From assembly GCA_903903985.1 (NCBI GenBank), contig CAIVAT010000018.1, positions 1-64,000 of the forward strand: a stretch of DNA of 64,000 bases. Reading direction: 5' to 3'. Source of the stretch: an uncultured Bacteroidales bacterium (GTDB lineage: Bacteria; Bacteroidota; Bacteroidia; Bacteroidales; FEN-979). Position 1 is the first letter of the stretch, and every line of letters starts with the position of its first letter. The position numbers and the translations under genes are program-made. The notes below the pieces were generated by a model. The model had not been told where the DNA came from, made no database searches, and was given only the letters and a program-made list of their open reading frames with translations. Shown piece by piece: positions 1 to 8,353 of this stretch.

Positions 1-140
1 GAGCAAAAAAACCTTTGTGCGGCCTTCATTGGACCCGAAAAGTGGCCTAGTTTGCTCCGGAATGACTGGCCTAGTTTACTCCGGAATGAGTGGCCTTGTT
101 TGGTCCGGAATCACTGGCCTAGTTTAGTCCAGAATAGTCA
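1..140. mobile_element. Probable terminal end of an IS21-family insertion sequence, truncated by the window start
   Basis: This stretch has no ORF and consists of tandem 24-bp repeats. Arrays of short repeats inside the terminal inverted repeats are characteristic of IS21-family ends, which bind the IstA transposase. Read inward from position 140, the end starts with TGACTATTCTGG, consistent with the TG...CA termini of that family. The boundary at 140 is inferred, because the rest of the element and any target duplication lie outside the window. It could also be an unrelated tandem repeat. Confidence 0.5.
20..138. repeat. 24-bp tandem repeats, four good copies plus one degenerate
   Basis: Copies lie at 43-66, 67-90, 91-114 and 115-138, with a decayed copy at about 20-42. 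The shared core is TGGCCTAGTTT-n-CTCCGGAAT. Copies are contiguous with no unique spacers, so this is not a CRISPR array. Confidence 0.85.
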
Positions 141-301
141 TACCGGGGAGAACGACCGGGTTTTGCGACATAAAAACCCCCGATAACTTTATGGGAGAAG
201 GTTTTTGGTTCATGACATGGTCAATTGATTCATCACCCCGGGTGACCAGGGATTTCCAGGTCGTTCATCTTTAAAATGGCTAAGGAGAAAATGGAGTACG
301 G

Positions 302-2815
302 TCAAAAAGTCCTTATGGCACGCACATTGTAAAGGTTGACCTTCGTAAAGTTGCCGGCGTTACCCTGGTGTATGTAATAGCCCCAGGCGTTGCTGATGCC
401 GTTCTCCGTGGACGACCAGTACGATCCCAGCGTAAGGATGTGAGCCCCTGCCACCCCTTCAATATTTTTGTTCAGGATATAACCGGAATGGTAAACCATG
501 CTTAACTGGAGGATCGCGGGCAGATACCAGTCGGAATAAATGCCTGTACCGTAATTTGCGTTGGTATAATCGTCACACAGTTTGGCGGCACAGGTCGTGC
601 TTTGGGCTATCATGGCGATAGAATTATTCTCTCCGTCCCAGGTACTTTGGGCGGCCGGGCCAATCAATGTATTGGGAAGACTGCTCCAGGCCGAGGATGT
701 GCTTATATCTATTAAACTTACGATGAGACCATGCTGTCCAGTATTATCAACCCAGAAAATAACACCTCCGCCAAAGAGTTCGCCTATATAGTGAGCTGTT
801 GCACCACCTCCTCCTGCCGATGCTGCTGATAATTGCTTATGGGTTACATAGTCTAGTATCCCTATTCCGGGAATAGAGTCTTTTGCCCATAAATATTGTT
901 TCAATCTTGTAGTGAGATTAGTACATGTATCTATATTTGTACATCTAATTAAATTTATCTTATTGGTAAACCCATTGAAATTATTGCCAATAGCAGTAAG
1001 TCCATTAACGCTGTCTGCATCAATAGCCGCCATTTCCGTGTTATTTACATCATAAAATATATTATTATCAATAATAACACTTGTAACATTCCCATGTATT
1101 GAAATTGGATTTCCAGTTAAAGGGGTATAGGGTGTAAATTGATTATTAGCAATAATTATATGATTGAATTGTTGCCCTATTCTTGGATGAATATGTATTG
1201 CATAATCGGAGAACCATTCAAACGAGCAATTTATTACCTGGAATATAGAGGAGCTATTTAAAATAGGCGCGTCAATATGAGTTAAAGTAGCGCCAGGATT
1301 GTTAAAAATGACAAACTTACAATCGCTTATTTTCAATCCCCCTGAAGATTGGTAGTAAATACTTGTTGAGGTTGAGTTGCTGCTGCCAAAGTAACTGCCC
1401 ATGATCGTTGCATCGCCAAGGTCTGGCTGAGTAGGATTATTGATCCAAAGTCCGTATTTTACTGGTTTTAATATATTTGAGTTTGTTATCTTCCAAAAAA
1501 GGCCCTCCTCAATACGGATGTTACACCAAAATCTATGGACACTACAGTTTGTAATACTCATATTGCTGGCATTGGTAAAATATATTCCACTACCGCTTGT
1601 TGGAGTAGTTGATGAGTTGTTGATTAAAGAAATATCTTTAAAGGAACATCCTGGAGCGTATATCACAAACAATGTATTAGTTGGAGACATACAGATAATA
1701 TTACTACCAACAGTATCTAGTGCCATTGCTGCTATATTAAATGGGAAGTTGCCATTATCTCCCATAATGGTAGTGTTTTGATTTATTATATGTTCTCCTG
1801 TTGTTCTGTATTTGCCGGCAGGAAAGTATAATGTACCTCCATTTGTACCAAGTGCATTAATGGCAAATTGTATTGCAGCTGTTGAGTAACGCAGACCAGT
1901 ATTATCAGCCCCATAATCCATTACATTAATGAAAATATGTTTCGTGTAATCCGGGGTTGGGAAGGCATACTTATTAACAAGCCCGTTCACCCCCTCCGTC
2001 AATACATAGTCTGGCTGGTCATCAACAAGGGGTATCGTTTTTATAAACATAGTCCCATTCCATCTTCCCCAGTACTTTGAAAGATCCCAGTAGATTCCGT
2101 TGGATAATGAATCAGGGGTAGCCAGGTACATTCTGTAACTAAGATTTACTGCCTCTGAACCGGAAAGATAACCAAGTGCAGTGTTGTTGCTCCCACTTGA
2201 ACTATTCAGCAGGGAACTATGTCCTAATGCGGTATTCCCAATACCATGTGTATTGGAGTAAAGTGATAATGCACCCATGGCTGTATTAAAAGTTCCGGAC
2301 ATATTTGAATACATGGTCTGATATCCAATGGCGGTGTTGTCACTCCCAAAAGGATTTGTAAATAATGCACTATCTCCAACAGCAGTATTTCCATTATATA
2401 CTGATGCTGTTTTGCCAATGGTCAGTCCGTTAACAAGGATATCTCCATGGACATCAAGAAGTTTTTGCGGATCAGATGTTCCAATTCCAACTTTCCCAAG
2501 GGTATAATAAATTCTGGTTTCATTATTCATCCACTGGCTGCTCATCATCACCCAGCAAGGCGCAACAGGCGTCCCTTTGTTCGTGTAATACTGGTTGTTA
2601 TCTCTGCAAAAGATCAACAACCCGGTAGCAGGGTTGCTGATCGTATTGCGCTCAACCGTTGTCATCCGGGGAACAAGGATCCCTTTTGAAGTTGATTTCA
2701 CATCAAGCATAGCCGAGGGATCAGGGATGCTGTTGTCAGCATTGATACCAACCTGCGAAAACATTACGCTGCTAAACAGAAATAGCAGCGAGATCAGACA
2801 GAAGACTTTTTTCAT
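302..2815 (-). CDS. Chimeric secreted surface protein: fibre-like head, pectate-lyase-like beta-helix, DUF1566-like C-terminus
   Basis: The 837-residue protein starts with a Sec signal peptide (about residues 1-20). Residues 22-125 contain phage-tail-fibre/adhesin-like stretches such as SAMLDVKSTSKGILVPRMT and KVGIGTSDPQKLLDV. About 144-225 hold four TAxGxxxL-type repeats, as in trimeric adhesin heads. About 298-640 match the start of pectate-lyase superfamily beta-helices (DYGADNTG, then GGTLYFPAGKYRT). The last 150 residues (FGGGVIFWVD, DWYLPA, YWSSTE) resemble the DUF1566/Lcl C-type-lectin-like domain. An exported adhesin or polysaccharide-binding protein is inferred; lyase activity is not shown. 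No T9SS C-terminal signal is obvious. The beta-helix part (about 840-2000) is visibly more AT-rich than both ends. The gene stands alone, with a 300-base spacer containing the IS end downstream. Confidence 0.75.
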   Translation of the reverse strand: MKKVFCLISLLFLFSSVMFSQVGINADNSIPDPSAMLDVKSTSKGILVPRMTTVERNTISNPATGLLIFCRDNNQYYTNKGTPVAPCWVMMSSQWMNNETRIYYTLGKVGIGTSDPQKLLDVHGDILVNGLTIGKTASVYNGNTAVGDSALFTNPFGSDNTAIGYQTMYSNMSGTFNTAMGALSLYSNTHGIGNTALGHSSLLNSSSGSNNTALGYLSGSEAVNLSYRMYLATPDSLSNGIYWDLSKYWGRWNGTMFIKTIPLVDDQPDYVLTEGVNGLVNKYAFPTPDYTKHIFINVMDYGADNTGLRYSTAAIQFAINALGTNGGTLYFPAGKYRTTGEHIINQNTTIMGDNGNFPFNIAAMALDTVGSNIICMSPTNTLFVIYAPGCSFKDISLINNSSTTPTSGSGIYFTNASNMSITNCSVHRFWCNIRIEEGLFWKITNSNILKPVKYGLWINNPTQPDLGDATIMGSYFGSSNSTSTSIYYQSSGGLKISDCKFVIFNNPGATLTHIDAPILNSSSIFQVINCSFEWFSDYAIHIHPRIGQQFNHIIIANNQFTPYTPLTGNPISIHGNVTSVIIDNNIFYDVNNTEMAAIDADSVNGLTAIGNNFNGFTNKINLIRCTNIDTCTNLTTRLKQYLWAKDSIPGIGILDYVTHKQLSAASAGGGGATAHYIGELFGGGVIFWVDNTGQHGLIVSLIDISTSSAWSSLPNTLIGPAAQSTWDGENNSIAMIAQSTTCAAKLCDDYTNANYGTGIYSDWYLPAILQLSMVYHSGYILNKNIEGVAGAHILTLGSYWSSTENGISNAWGYYIHQGNAGNFTKVNLYNVRAIRTF

Positions 2816-2912
2816 GGTTAAAAGTGCAGGTTGGATAAAATTCGGAGATTATCGATTTTATTTCGATCAAATAGAATGAGTAAAAGTATTAAATAATGAT
2901 AAAAATAGCAAA

Positions 2913-3595
2913 ATGATAACAGAAAGGGAAAAGAAAGCCCTTCAACCTGCAAAGAAGGTGTTTGGACTCTTCACCCAGGATGTACTTCTTGTTGCCAGGA
3001 AGATCATTATAAAACCGATAAAATATGGCACAAAGCCTAATTAAATCAGTTACGCCGCAGAGGTTTAACGGTGTCCAACAATCATTGCAGAAAAAATTCA
3101 CGGGAAAGCCCAATTACGGATTTTACATCACTTTTGAAGATGGAACCAGCGGGAGCTGTGGCTCAGAGAAGAATGTTTATCCTCTTCAACCATGAACTGT
3201 CAGCAACATTGAACTGCTCAAATCATTTCACCAAATTAAAGAGGCTTGAGTTTGTTACAGCGAACGCAGGGAATGGAAATAGCAACGGAAAAACGTTCAC
3301 TGATCCCGGTAAGCAATTGGTAAAGACAAAAGTTGAGGAGAAGTTCAGTAACGATACGCTTTCTCTAAAAATTGACCTTCCCCTGGAAACGGGCAAGATA
3401 AATGCTCTTAGGGTGTCAAAATCATTGATCAGGCAAATACCTATAAAGGGGAACCTATTCCTTCATGCCCATATAAAGTTTATCATTCAGCCCTGTTTAG
3501 GAAAAATGTATCGCCACCATCAGATTCAATGCTCAAGGGTGTGTACTTTGAAAGCAAAAGTATGGGATTATCTGCTGACAGGGATTCCACCATAA
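2913..3595 (+). pseudogene. Possible decayed coding region spread over several frames
   Basis: Three short open stretches follow each other with protein-like composition. The first is 2913-3044, 43 codons starting MITEREKKALQPAKKVFG. The second is 3025-3195, 56 codons containing NYGFYITFEDGTSGSCG. The third is a longer stretch ending at 3595 containing SNDTLSLKIDLPLETGKINA. None alone resembles a family I recognise. They may be remnants of one or more frameshifted genes. Chance open frames in a gene-poor spacer are an equally serious alternative. Confidence 0.25.
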
Positions 3596-3717
3596 TGTCA
3601 AAAAGGCAGTCGCAATCTTCGTGGTCCAGGGTTTAATTGTGAATTACTTAACAATATGGTATTCAATGAAATACTTGCGAAAGATCGGAAGAAAATAAAC
3701 AATAAAAATAAATTTCT

Positions 3718-3725
3718 TATATTTG
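3718..3725 (+). promoter_or_regulatory. Bacteroidota -7 box for the tRNA-Thr gene
   Basis: TATATTTG matches TAnnTTTG exactly and lies 29 bases before the tRNA 5' end. No TTG -33 element is seen at the expected 17-23 base spacing. Confidence 0.45.
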
Positions 3726-3754
3726 CTCCCTGAAACGGGATTTCATAAATATCT

Positions 3755-3827
3755 GCCTCTTTAGCTCAGTTGGTAGAGCAACTGATTCGTAATTAGTAGG
3801 TCGGGGGTTCAAGTCCCCTGAGAGGCT
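3755..3827 (+). tRNA. tRNA-Thr (anticodon CGT)
   Basis: A 73-nt cloverleaf can be folded by hand. The acceptor GCCTCTT pairs with GAGAGGC (one G-T pair). The D-arm contains AGCTCAGTTGGTAGAGC, and the anticodon arm ACTGA/TTAGT carries loop TTCGTAA with anticodon CGT at 3788-3790. The T-arm contains GGGGTTCAAGTCCCC. The discriminator base is T and only CA of a CCA end follows, so the CCA end would need to be completed or added enzymatically. The gene stands alone and a terminator follows. Confidence 0.95.
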
Positions 3828-3833
3828 CAGTAA

Positions 3834-3872
3834 AATAAAGGGTTTTAGCACTTCAAGCTGAAACCCTTTATT
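3834..3872 (+). terminator. Hairpin terminator after tRNA-Thr
   Basis: AATAAAGGGTTT (3834-3845) pairs perfectly with AAACCCTTTATT (3861-3872). The loop contains a further AGC/GCT pairing. An AT-rich stretch follows rather than a long T run. It begins seven bases after the tRNA. Confidence 0.7.
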
Positions 3873-4322
3873 ATTTAAGATTGAATACAAAAGTAAATGT
3901 TAACGGATCAAGAGGGATTTCCGGGGGCAGGGTAATCGGGTTAAAGCTTTTCCACCCACTTTTGATGTTGATCTGATGGCTTGTGAAAACCCTTAACAAA
4001 ATGCCGAAGGCATGGTATTATAATGTCACCACTTCGTGGTTTATGATGCTTAATAAGGCCTGATTCTATAAAAAGATCAATCCTTCGGATTTAAAAATTC
4101 AACCCTTGATTCGCATTATTTGGAATCAAGAATCCTTATTTTATTCAGTTTTCGTTCAGTATTGGATTGCTTCCATGGAGAATGTTCCTTGTTTCTCGTC
4201 TCCCCAAATTTTCCTCTTGATCCATGTTTACGGTTTGACCTCCTGCGATTTTTCGGTGTATCCCAAAACTGAGATTTCAAGCGCTGGTTTTTCGTCTTCC
4301 CCCGGTCGCAGTGAAAAACGGC
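3873..4322. other. Gene-free spacer with a double-hairpin repeat
   Basis: I find no convincing coding sequence between the tRNA terminator and the permease stop codon. The only structure recognised is the double hairpin at 4001-4040. Confidence 0.6.
4001..4040. repeat. Double-hairpin intergenic repeat (REP-like)
   Basis: Two small hairpins with 5-bp stems and 3-nt loops: ATGCC-GAA-GGCAT at 4001-4013 and ACCAC-TTC-GTGGT at 4028-4040, separated by 14 AT-rich bases. This layout resembles dispersed REP/BIME-like units. Confidence 0.6.
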
Positions 4323-7300
4323 CTATTCTGACCGTAATCCATTAACAGGATTCATCGTCATCATGGCCCGGGCAGGAAAATAAATCCACAGGAGACCATT
4401 GACAAGGATCAGGAAAACAATGCCCGACATGAATAGCCACGGTACAGTTCCTACCGGAGAAACCAGCAATGGTAAAATCACCGGGATGGCGGAAATCAGG
4501 CCCAGCATCAGGCCTGGGAAAAGAATAAGGGCGTGCTCTGCCAGGAGGAGTTTAAAAACGAATTTTCTGCGGAAACCCAGGGCGAGATACAGCGTCAATT
4601 CCGGCCTGCGACGCGAAAGGTTGCGGAGCAGCACAATTCCAAGTCCGATCGTGCCGATCATCACCCCCAGCCCTCCGAGCAGCATGAAGACCGACAGATA
4701 GGTGTTTTCCACGGCATTGAAGGAGGCCAGCCGCGCTCCGGCAGGAGTTGCCATCAAACCATAATCCCTGAAAAGTGTTTCCAACCGGGAAGCAATGGTA
4801 TCCCGTTGAATTACAGGCCCGTCGATCAGCATGATGCGCGACCCGGCTACAGAAGGGTAAAAGATCTGCAAAAGACTGTCGGACACAAGGATGTTTCCCT
4901 GGAAAATCGAGTTGTCAAGACCTCCTGCCAGTTTTATTTTCAATACTTTGCCGTCTTCATCCCTGTAATACAAAGTGTCCCCGATCGATTTGCGAAGTCC
5001 CCAGGCAATGACCGTCTGATCTGCAAATCCGTTGATCACATCCGGTGCAGGAAGCGTTGACAAAGCTTTCCACGGATAGGCAGGATCAACCGACGGATCA
5101 AGATTTGTGAAACTGAAAACGTTGAGTCGGTTGAACTTTTCCACCGGAATGCCCAGCAGGCCCGGACGCGACACCTGGTTGAGGTTCAGGCAACTGGCAT
5201 CATCCCCATCCAGCCCGGGCAGTTGAATATACCGGACCTGTTTCAATAGTGCCTCATCCTGCAATCCAAAAACAACTGCCCCGTGCACCGAGTTCAGGTC
5301 ATCCAGGATGGGCAACACCGATTCCGTCCATAAAAGAAAACCTCCTGTGCCTGAACTCCTGGCTGTTTCATTGCCATAAAAAGTTTTCCTGTTCGCACCT
5401 GTTATTACGATCGTGAAGGTTCCCAATGAAAGCAATGCCACTGCCATCATGGTTGGACTCCGGTGCAGGGAAAGGGTTCTCAAAATCAGGTGCCAGAAAC
5501 CGGGGATTAAATCCCCAGGTTGTATCGACCACTTCGCCAGGAACAGGTTCATTAGGACCAATCCCCCGAGGAGCAGCAATCCACCGGCGGCCAGGGGCAG
5601 GGATCCATGCCGGTCGTTGCCCGCAACCATCAGCCATATCGTTAAAGATAACGCAACTCCGATTGATAATAATGCCAGGATCATCGAACGAACAAAGATA
5701 AATTTCCCGTGACCCGGAACCCCGGCCCCGGTGTCCCGTTTTACAAGAACGGATAAGGGTTCCCGTAGATTTTTCCGCAGGGTAAAAAACAATACGGTCA
5801 GTGAAATGATCATGCCGCTGAATGCACCGGCCAGGAGCGTAGTTGCGTTGATCTTTGTCTCTAAAAGCGAAGTGTTGACTGCATCCTGCCAAATGGTGTT
5901 CAATCCGCGGATAAGGCCGTAATTGTAAAGGATTCCCCCGGATGATCCTATGATTGCGCCAGCAATGGTCATAATAACGGCTTCACCGGAAAGGATTCCC
6001 AGGATAGACCGTTTTCTGAAGCCAATGGCTGACAGGATGCCGGTCTCTGCCATGCGCATCCCTGCCATCAGTGAAAAAAGCATCGCTGTCAGCAACACGG
6101 CACTGAGCAGGATAAAAAAGCTGAGGCTGAGAAATAACTCGCCAAAATCGGTAGAATTCCCGGCTGCCAGCACACCCTCTTCATGAACGGGCCTGAACGA
6201 TAACCCAAACCGGGCCGGGTTGATCTTTGACATCACCTGTCGTTCGATCCCGGAAATGTCAGCCTCCCGGGCACCAAACCTGAAGGCGGTATAACTGCCA
6301 AACCGGTTGCTCCACAGTTTCCTTCCGGCATCCAGGGAGATGAAAGCTTTAGGAGTTCCGCGGTAATCCTTCCAGTATTTTTCATCCTTGTCGCGGATTT
6401 TTTTCAGGTTTATTGGAGCACCGGTTTCCCAATCGTGGCAGTTTCCTGCCCCCGACATGCCGGGAAAGTCGGGCATCAAAGCCAGATCAAACAAGCCATC
6501 CTTAACGGGGATGACTGATTTGATGATGAAACGGCTGCTGTCTTCTCTCAACGAACGCATTGGCCCCATGAGAAAATAGCGAAGCATAACCGAATCGCCT
6601 GCCTTAACACCGAGGTCTTTAGCCAGCCAATCACTGGCGATGACCTCTTTATCGCCGAGGGGCTGTTTCAGGTAAGAGTCACTGGCGGCCGTTACAAAGG
6701 AATATGGGGTTGACTGCGTTCCGGCGGAGATCGAATTTACAAGGTAGGTCATGACCGGGTTGCAGCCGGGAATGGCCGACAATACTGCATGGGCCGTGGA
6801 ATCATCGAAAAAAATACGGTCTGAGGTGATTTCCACCACCCTGACGGGGTCCTGGACCCCGTCAGGGTGGTGGACCCCGACAGGGTGATGTTTGAAATGC
6901 AGCCCTGCATCGGCCGGTTCCATGCCCAGCTTTAAAACACTGTCAAGCTCCGCAGAGGAAAATTCCCGGCTTCCATTTGCGGTAGCCAGTAACAGGTTGG
7001 CATCGCCGGATAATTCCAGCAGGGAGGCCAACTGATGCAATGACAGGAAAATAGTATATGGGGAGGTTTGGTCGTTTTTTAAACTGAACCGGCCGCTTTG
7101 ATGATCATCCGCAACCGCACAAACCTTCACCCGTAGCGAAACAGAAGGGAACTTTTCCGAAACAAACGGTGCATTCGACGGGGCTTTCCCTTTTTTCTCA
7201 ATCCTGAGGAGAAGATCATCTCCGGGTTTCAGGTTTAATTTTTCCGCAACATTCCGGCTGACAAGTGCTTCATCCGTTCCCGGCATGGATACCGGCCGTT

Positions 7301-7658
7301 CCCAGAATCCGGCGAACCGGTTGTCAATCCCGATGACCTGGACCCGGTTAACCCGGAGGTTTTTATCACTGTTAATGGCAATACCCCCCGATTGCAGCGC
7401 TGGGGCCACCAATATTTTTAACCTTTTCGAGATATTGCCGGCCAGTTCCTGGCTGAAATAACGATCGTTTGCCTGCAGCGCATATTTTATTTTTCCCAGG
7501 CGCAATCCGGTTTGCCGGTGAAGGCTGTAACGCACAGAATCCCCTACGATCAGCGCACCGGTTATCACGGCGGTGCTCACTGTCACGCCTGCCAGAACTG
7601 CGAGGTAGGGTTTACGGTGAAACCAGAGATTACGGAAAACCAGCCGGATCCAGTTCAT
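4323..7658 (-). CDS. Large FtsX/MacB-type ABC transporter permease
   Basis: At 1111 residues this is a double-length permease. An N-terminal membrane helix (about 17-39) is followed by a long MacB-like periplasmic domain, an FtsX helix bundle starting near residue 515, a second soluble domain and a final bundle near the C-terminus (last helix about 1070-1095). Such permeases with LolD-like ATPases move lipoproteins, peptides or other envelope substrates; the substrate here cannot be read from sequence. Its ATG overlaps the stop of the ATPase gene by four bases (ATGA), so the two are surely co-translated. It is the last gene of the 17-kb minus-strand run. Codons in the first periplasmic domain include an unusual 20-bp palindrome (6833-6873) that encodes a His/Asp/Val-rich insert. 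Confidence 0.85.
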   Translation of the reverse strand: MNWIRLVFRNLWFHRKPYLAVLAGVTVSTAVITGALIVGDSVRYSLHRQTGLRLGKIKYALQANDRYFSQELAGNISKRLKILVAPALQSGGIAINSDKNLRVNRVQVIGIDNRFAGFWERPVSMPGTDEALVSRNVAEKLNLKPGDDLLLRIEKKGKAPSNAPFVSEKFPSVSLRVKVCAVADDHQSGRFSLKNDQTSPYTIFLSLHQLASLLELSGDANLLLATANGSREFSSAELDSVLKLGMEPADAGLHFKHHPVGVHHPDGVQDPVRVVEITSDRIFFDDSTAHAVLSAIPGCNPVMTYLVNSISAGTQSTPYSFVTAASDSYLKQPLGDKEVIASDWLAKDLGVKAGDSVMLRYFLMGPMRSLREDSSRFIIKSVIPVKDGLFDLALMPDFPGMSGAGNCHDWETGAPINLKKIRDKDEKYWKDYRGTPKAFISLDAGRKLWSNRFGSYTAFRFGAREADISGIERQVMSKINPARFGLSFRPVHEEGVLAAGNSTDFGELFLSLSFFILLSAVLLTAMLFSLMAGMRMAETGILSAIGFRKRSILGILSGEAVIMTIAGAIIGSSGGILYNYGLIRGLNTIWQDAVNTSLLETKINATTLLAGAFSGMIISLTVLFFTLRKNLREPLSVLVKRDTGAGVPGHGKFIFVRSMILALLSIGVALSLTIWLMVAGNDRHGSLPLAAGGLLLLGGLVLMNLFLAKWSIQPGDLIPGFWHLILRTLSLHRSPTMMAVALLSLGTFTIVITGANRKTFYGNETARSSGTGGFLLWTESVLPILDDLNSVHGAVVFGLQDEALLKQVRYIQLPGLDGDDASCLNLNQVSRPGLLGIPVEKFNRLNVFSFTNLDPSVDPAYPWKALSTLPAPDVINGFADQTVIAWGLRKSIGDTLYYRDEDGKVLKIKLAGGLDNSIFQGNILVSDSLLQIFYPSVAGSRIMLIDGPVIQRDTIASRLETLFRDYGLMATPAGARLASFNAVENTYLSVFMLLGGLGVMIGTIGLGIVLLRNLSRRRPELTLYLALGFRRKFVFKLLLAEHALILFPGLMLGLISAIPVILPLLVSPVGTVPWLFMSGIVFLILVNGLLWIYFPARAMMTMNPVNGLRSE
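6833..6890. repeat. Perfect 20-bp palindrome plus extra direct copy inside the permease gene
   Basis: The left arm 6833-6852 is the exact reverse complement of 6854-6873, with a single T between them. A third, slightly diverged half-copy follows to about 6890. The core word is GGACCCCGTCAGGGTGGTGG. On the coding strand it is read in frame as a stretch rich in HHPxGV and DPVRVV. It looks like a small mobile or REP-type sequence accommodated within a coding region. Confidence 0.85.
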
Positions 7659-8347
7659 AGTGGTGACTTCAGTTGGAGCCTTCCGGAAATCAACCTGTAC
7701 TCTTTTCCCATCCGCAAGGCCAGGTCGGCAGAATGGGTGACCACCACAACAGCCAGGTTGTGTTCACGGTTCAATTCAGCCAACAACTCGCCAAGCTGGC
7801 ACGCATTTTCCGCATCCAGCGAACCTGTTGGTTCATCGGCAAGCAGCAGGCGGGGCTGGTTGACAAGGGCCCTCACCACAGCAGCCCGCTGGCATTCACC
7901 TACCGACAATTGAGCCGGTCGTTGATGGATAAGCTTTTTCAGCCCGACTGTTTCAATCAGATGATAGGCATGTTCCCTGGCAATCCGTTGTTTTGATTTG
8001 TCTTTGACAGGCAGGCAGGGAAGCAGGATATTCCCGATCAGGCTGAGTTGCGGCAACAAATGGTGCAGCTGGAATACAAAACCAATAAACTGGTTTCGAT
8101 AACCTGCCAACTGGCGATCGTCCATCGTCTCAATACGGGTCCCGTTCAGGATCACATTGCCGGATGAAGGCTTGTCGAGGGTTCCAAGGATATTCAGCAA
8201 CGTGCTTTTCCCTGACCCAGAAGGACCAACGATGGCGAGGGAATCCTTTTCGTCGATTGCCAGGGAGACCTCATTTAACACAACGTTCCGGATTCCTGAT
8301 CCAGGTTGCCCGTAATATTTGGTGATGTTTTGAAGTTCTGCAAGCAT
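7655..8347 (-). CDS. ABC transporter ATP-binding protein, LolD/MacB type
   Basis: The 230-residue ATPase has Walker A GPSGSGKST (41-49), a Q-loop near Gln93, Walker B LLLADEP (167-173) followed by TGSLD, and a switch His at 205. The length and motifs fit the LolD/MacB/FtsE group, which energises FtsX-like permeases. The signature motif is LSVGEC (147-152) rather than the usual LSGGQ/LSGGE; the Gly-to-Val change is uncommon at this position, which contacts ATP across the dimer. It overlaps the permease start by four bases and follows a glycosyltransferase gene by six bases. Role: the ATPase partner of the downstream permease. Confidence 0.9.
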   Translation of the reverse strand: MLAELQNITKYYGQPGSGIRNVVLNEVSLAIDEKDSLAIVGPSGSGKSTLLNILGTLDKPSSGNVILNGTRIETMDDRQLAGYRNQFIGFVFQLHHLLPQLSLIGNILLPCLPVKDKSKQRIAREHAYHLIETVGLKKLIHQRPAQLSVGECQRAAVVRALVNQPRLLLADEPTGSLDAENACQLGELLAELNREHNLAVVVVTHSADLALRMGKEYRLISGRLQLKSPL

Positions 8348-8353
8348 GGGCTG

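Noticed and set aside
20..138. CRISPR-like repeat array
   Set aside because: The 24-bp units are contiguous and there are no unique spacers or cas genes.
302..2815. Prophage tail fibre
   Set aside because: Fibre-like repeats occur, but there are no neighbouring phage structural genes and the protein has a Sec signal peptide.
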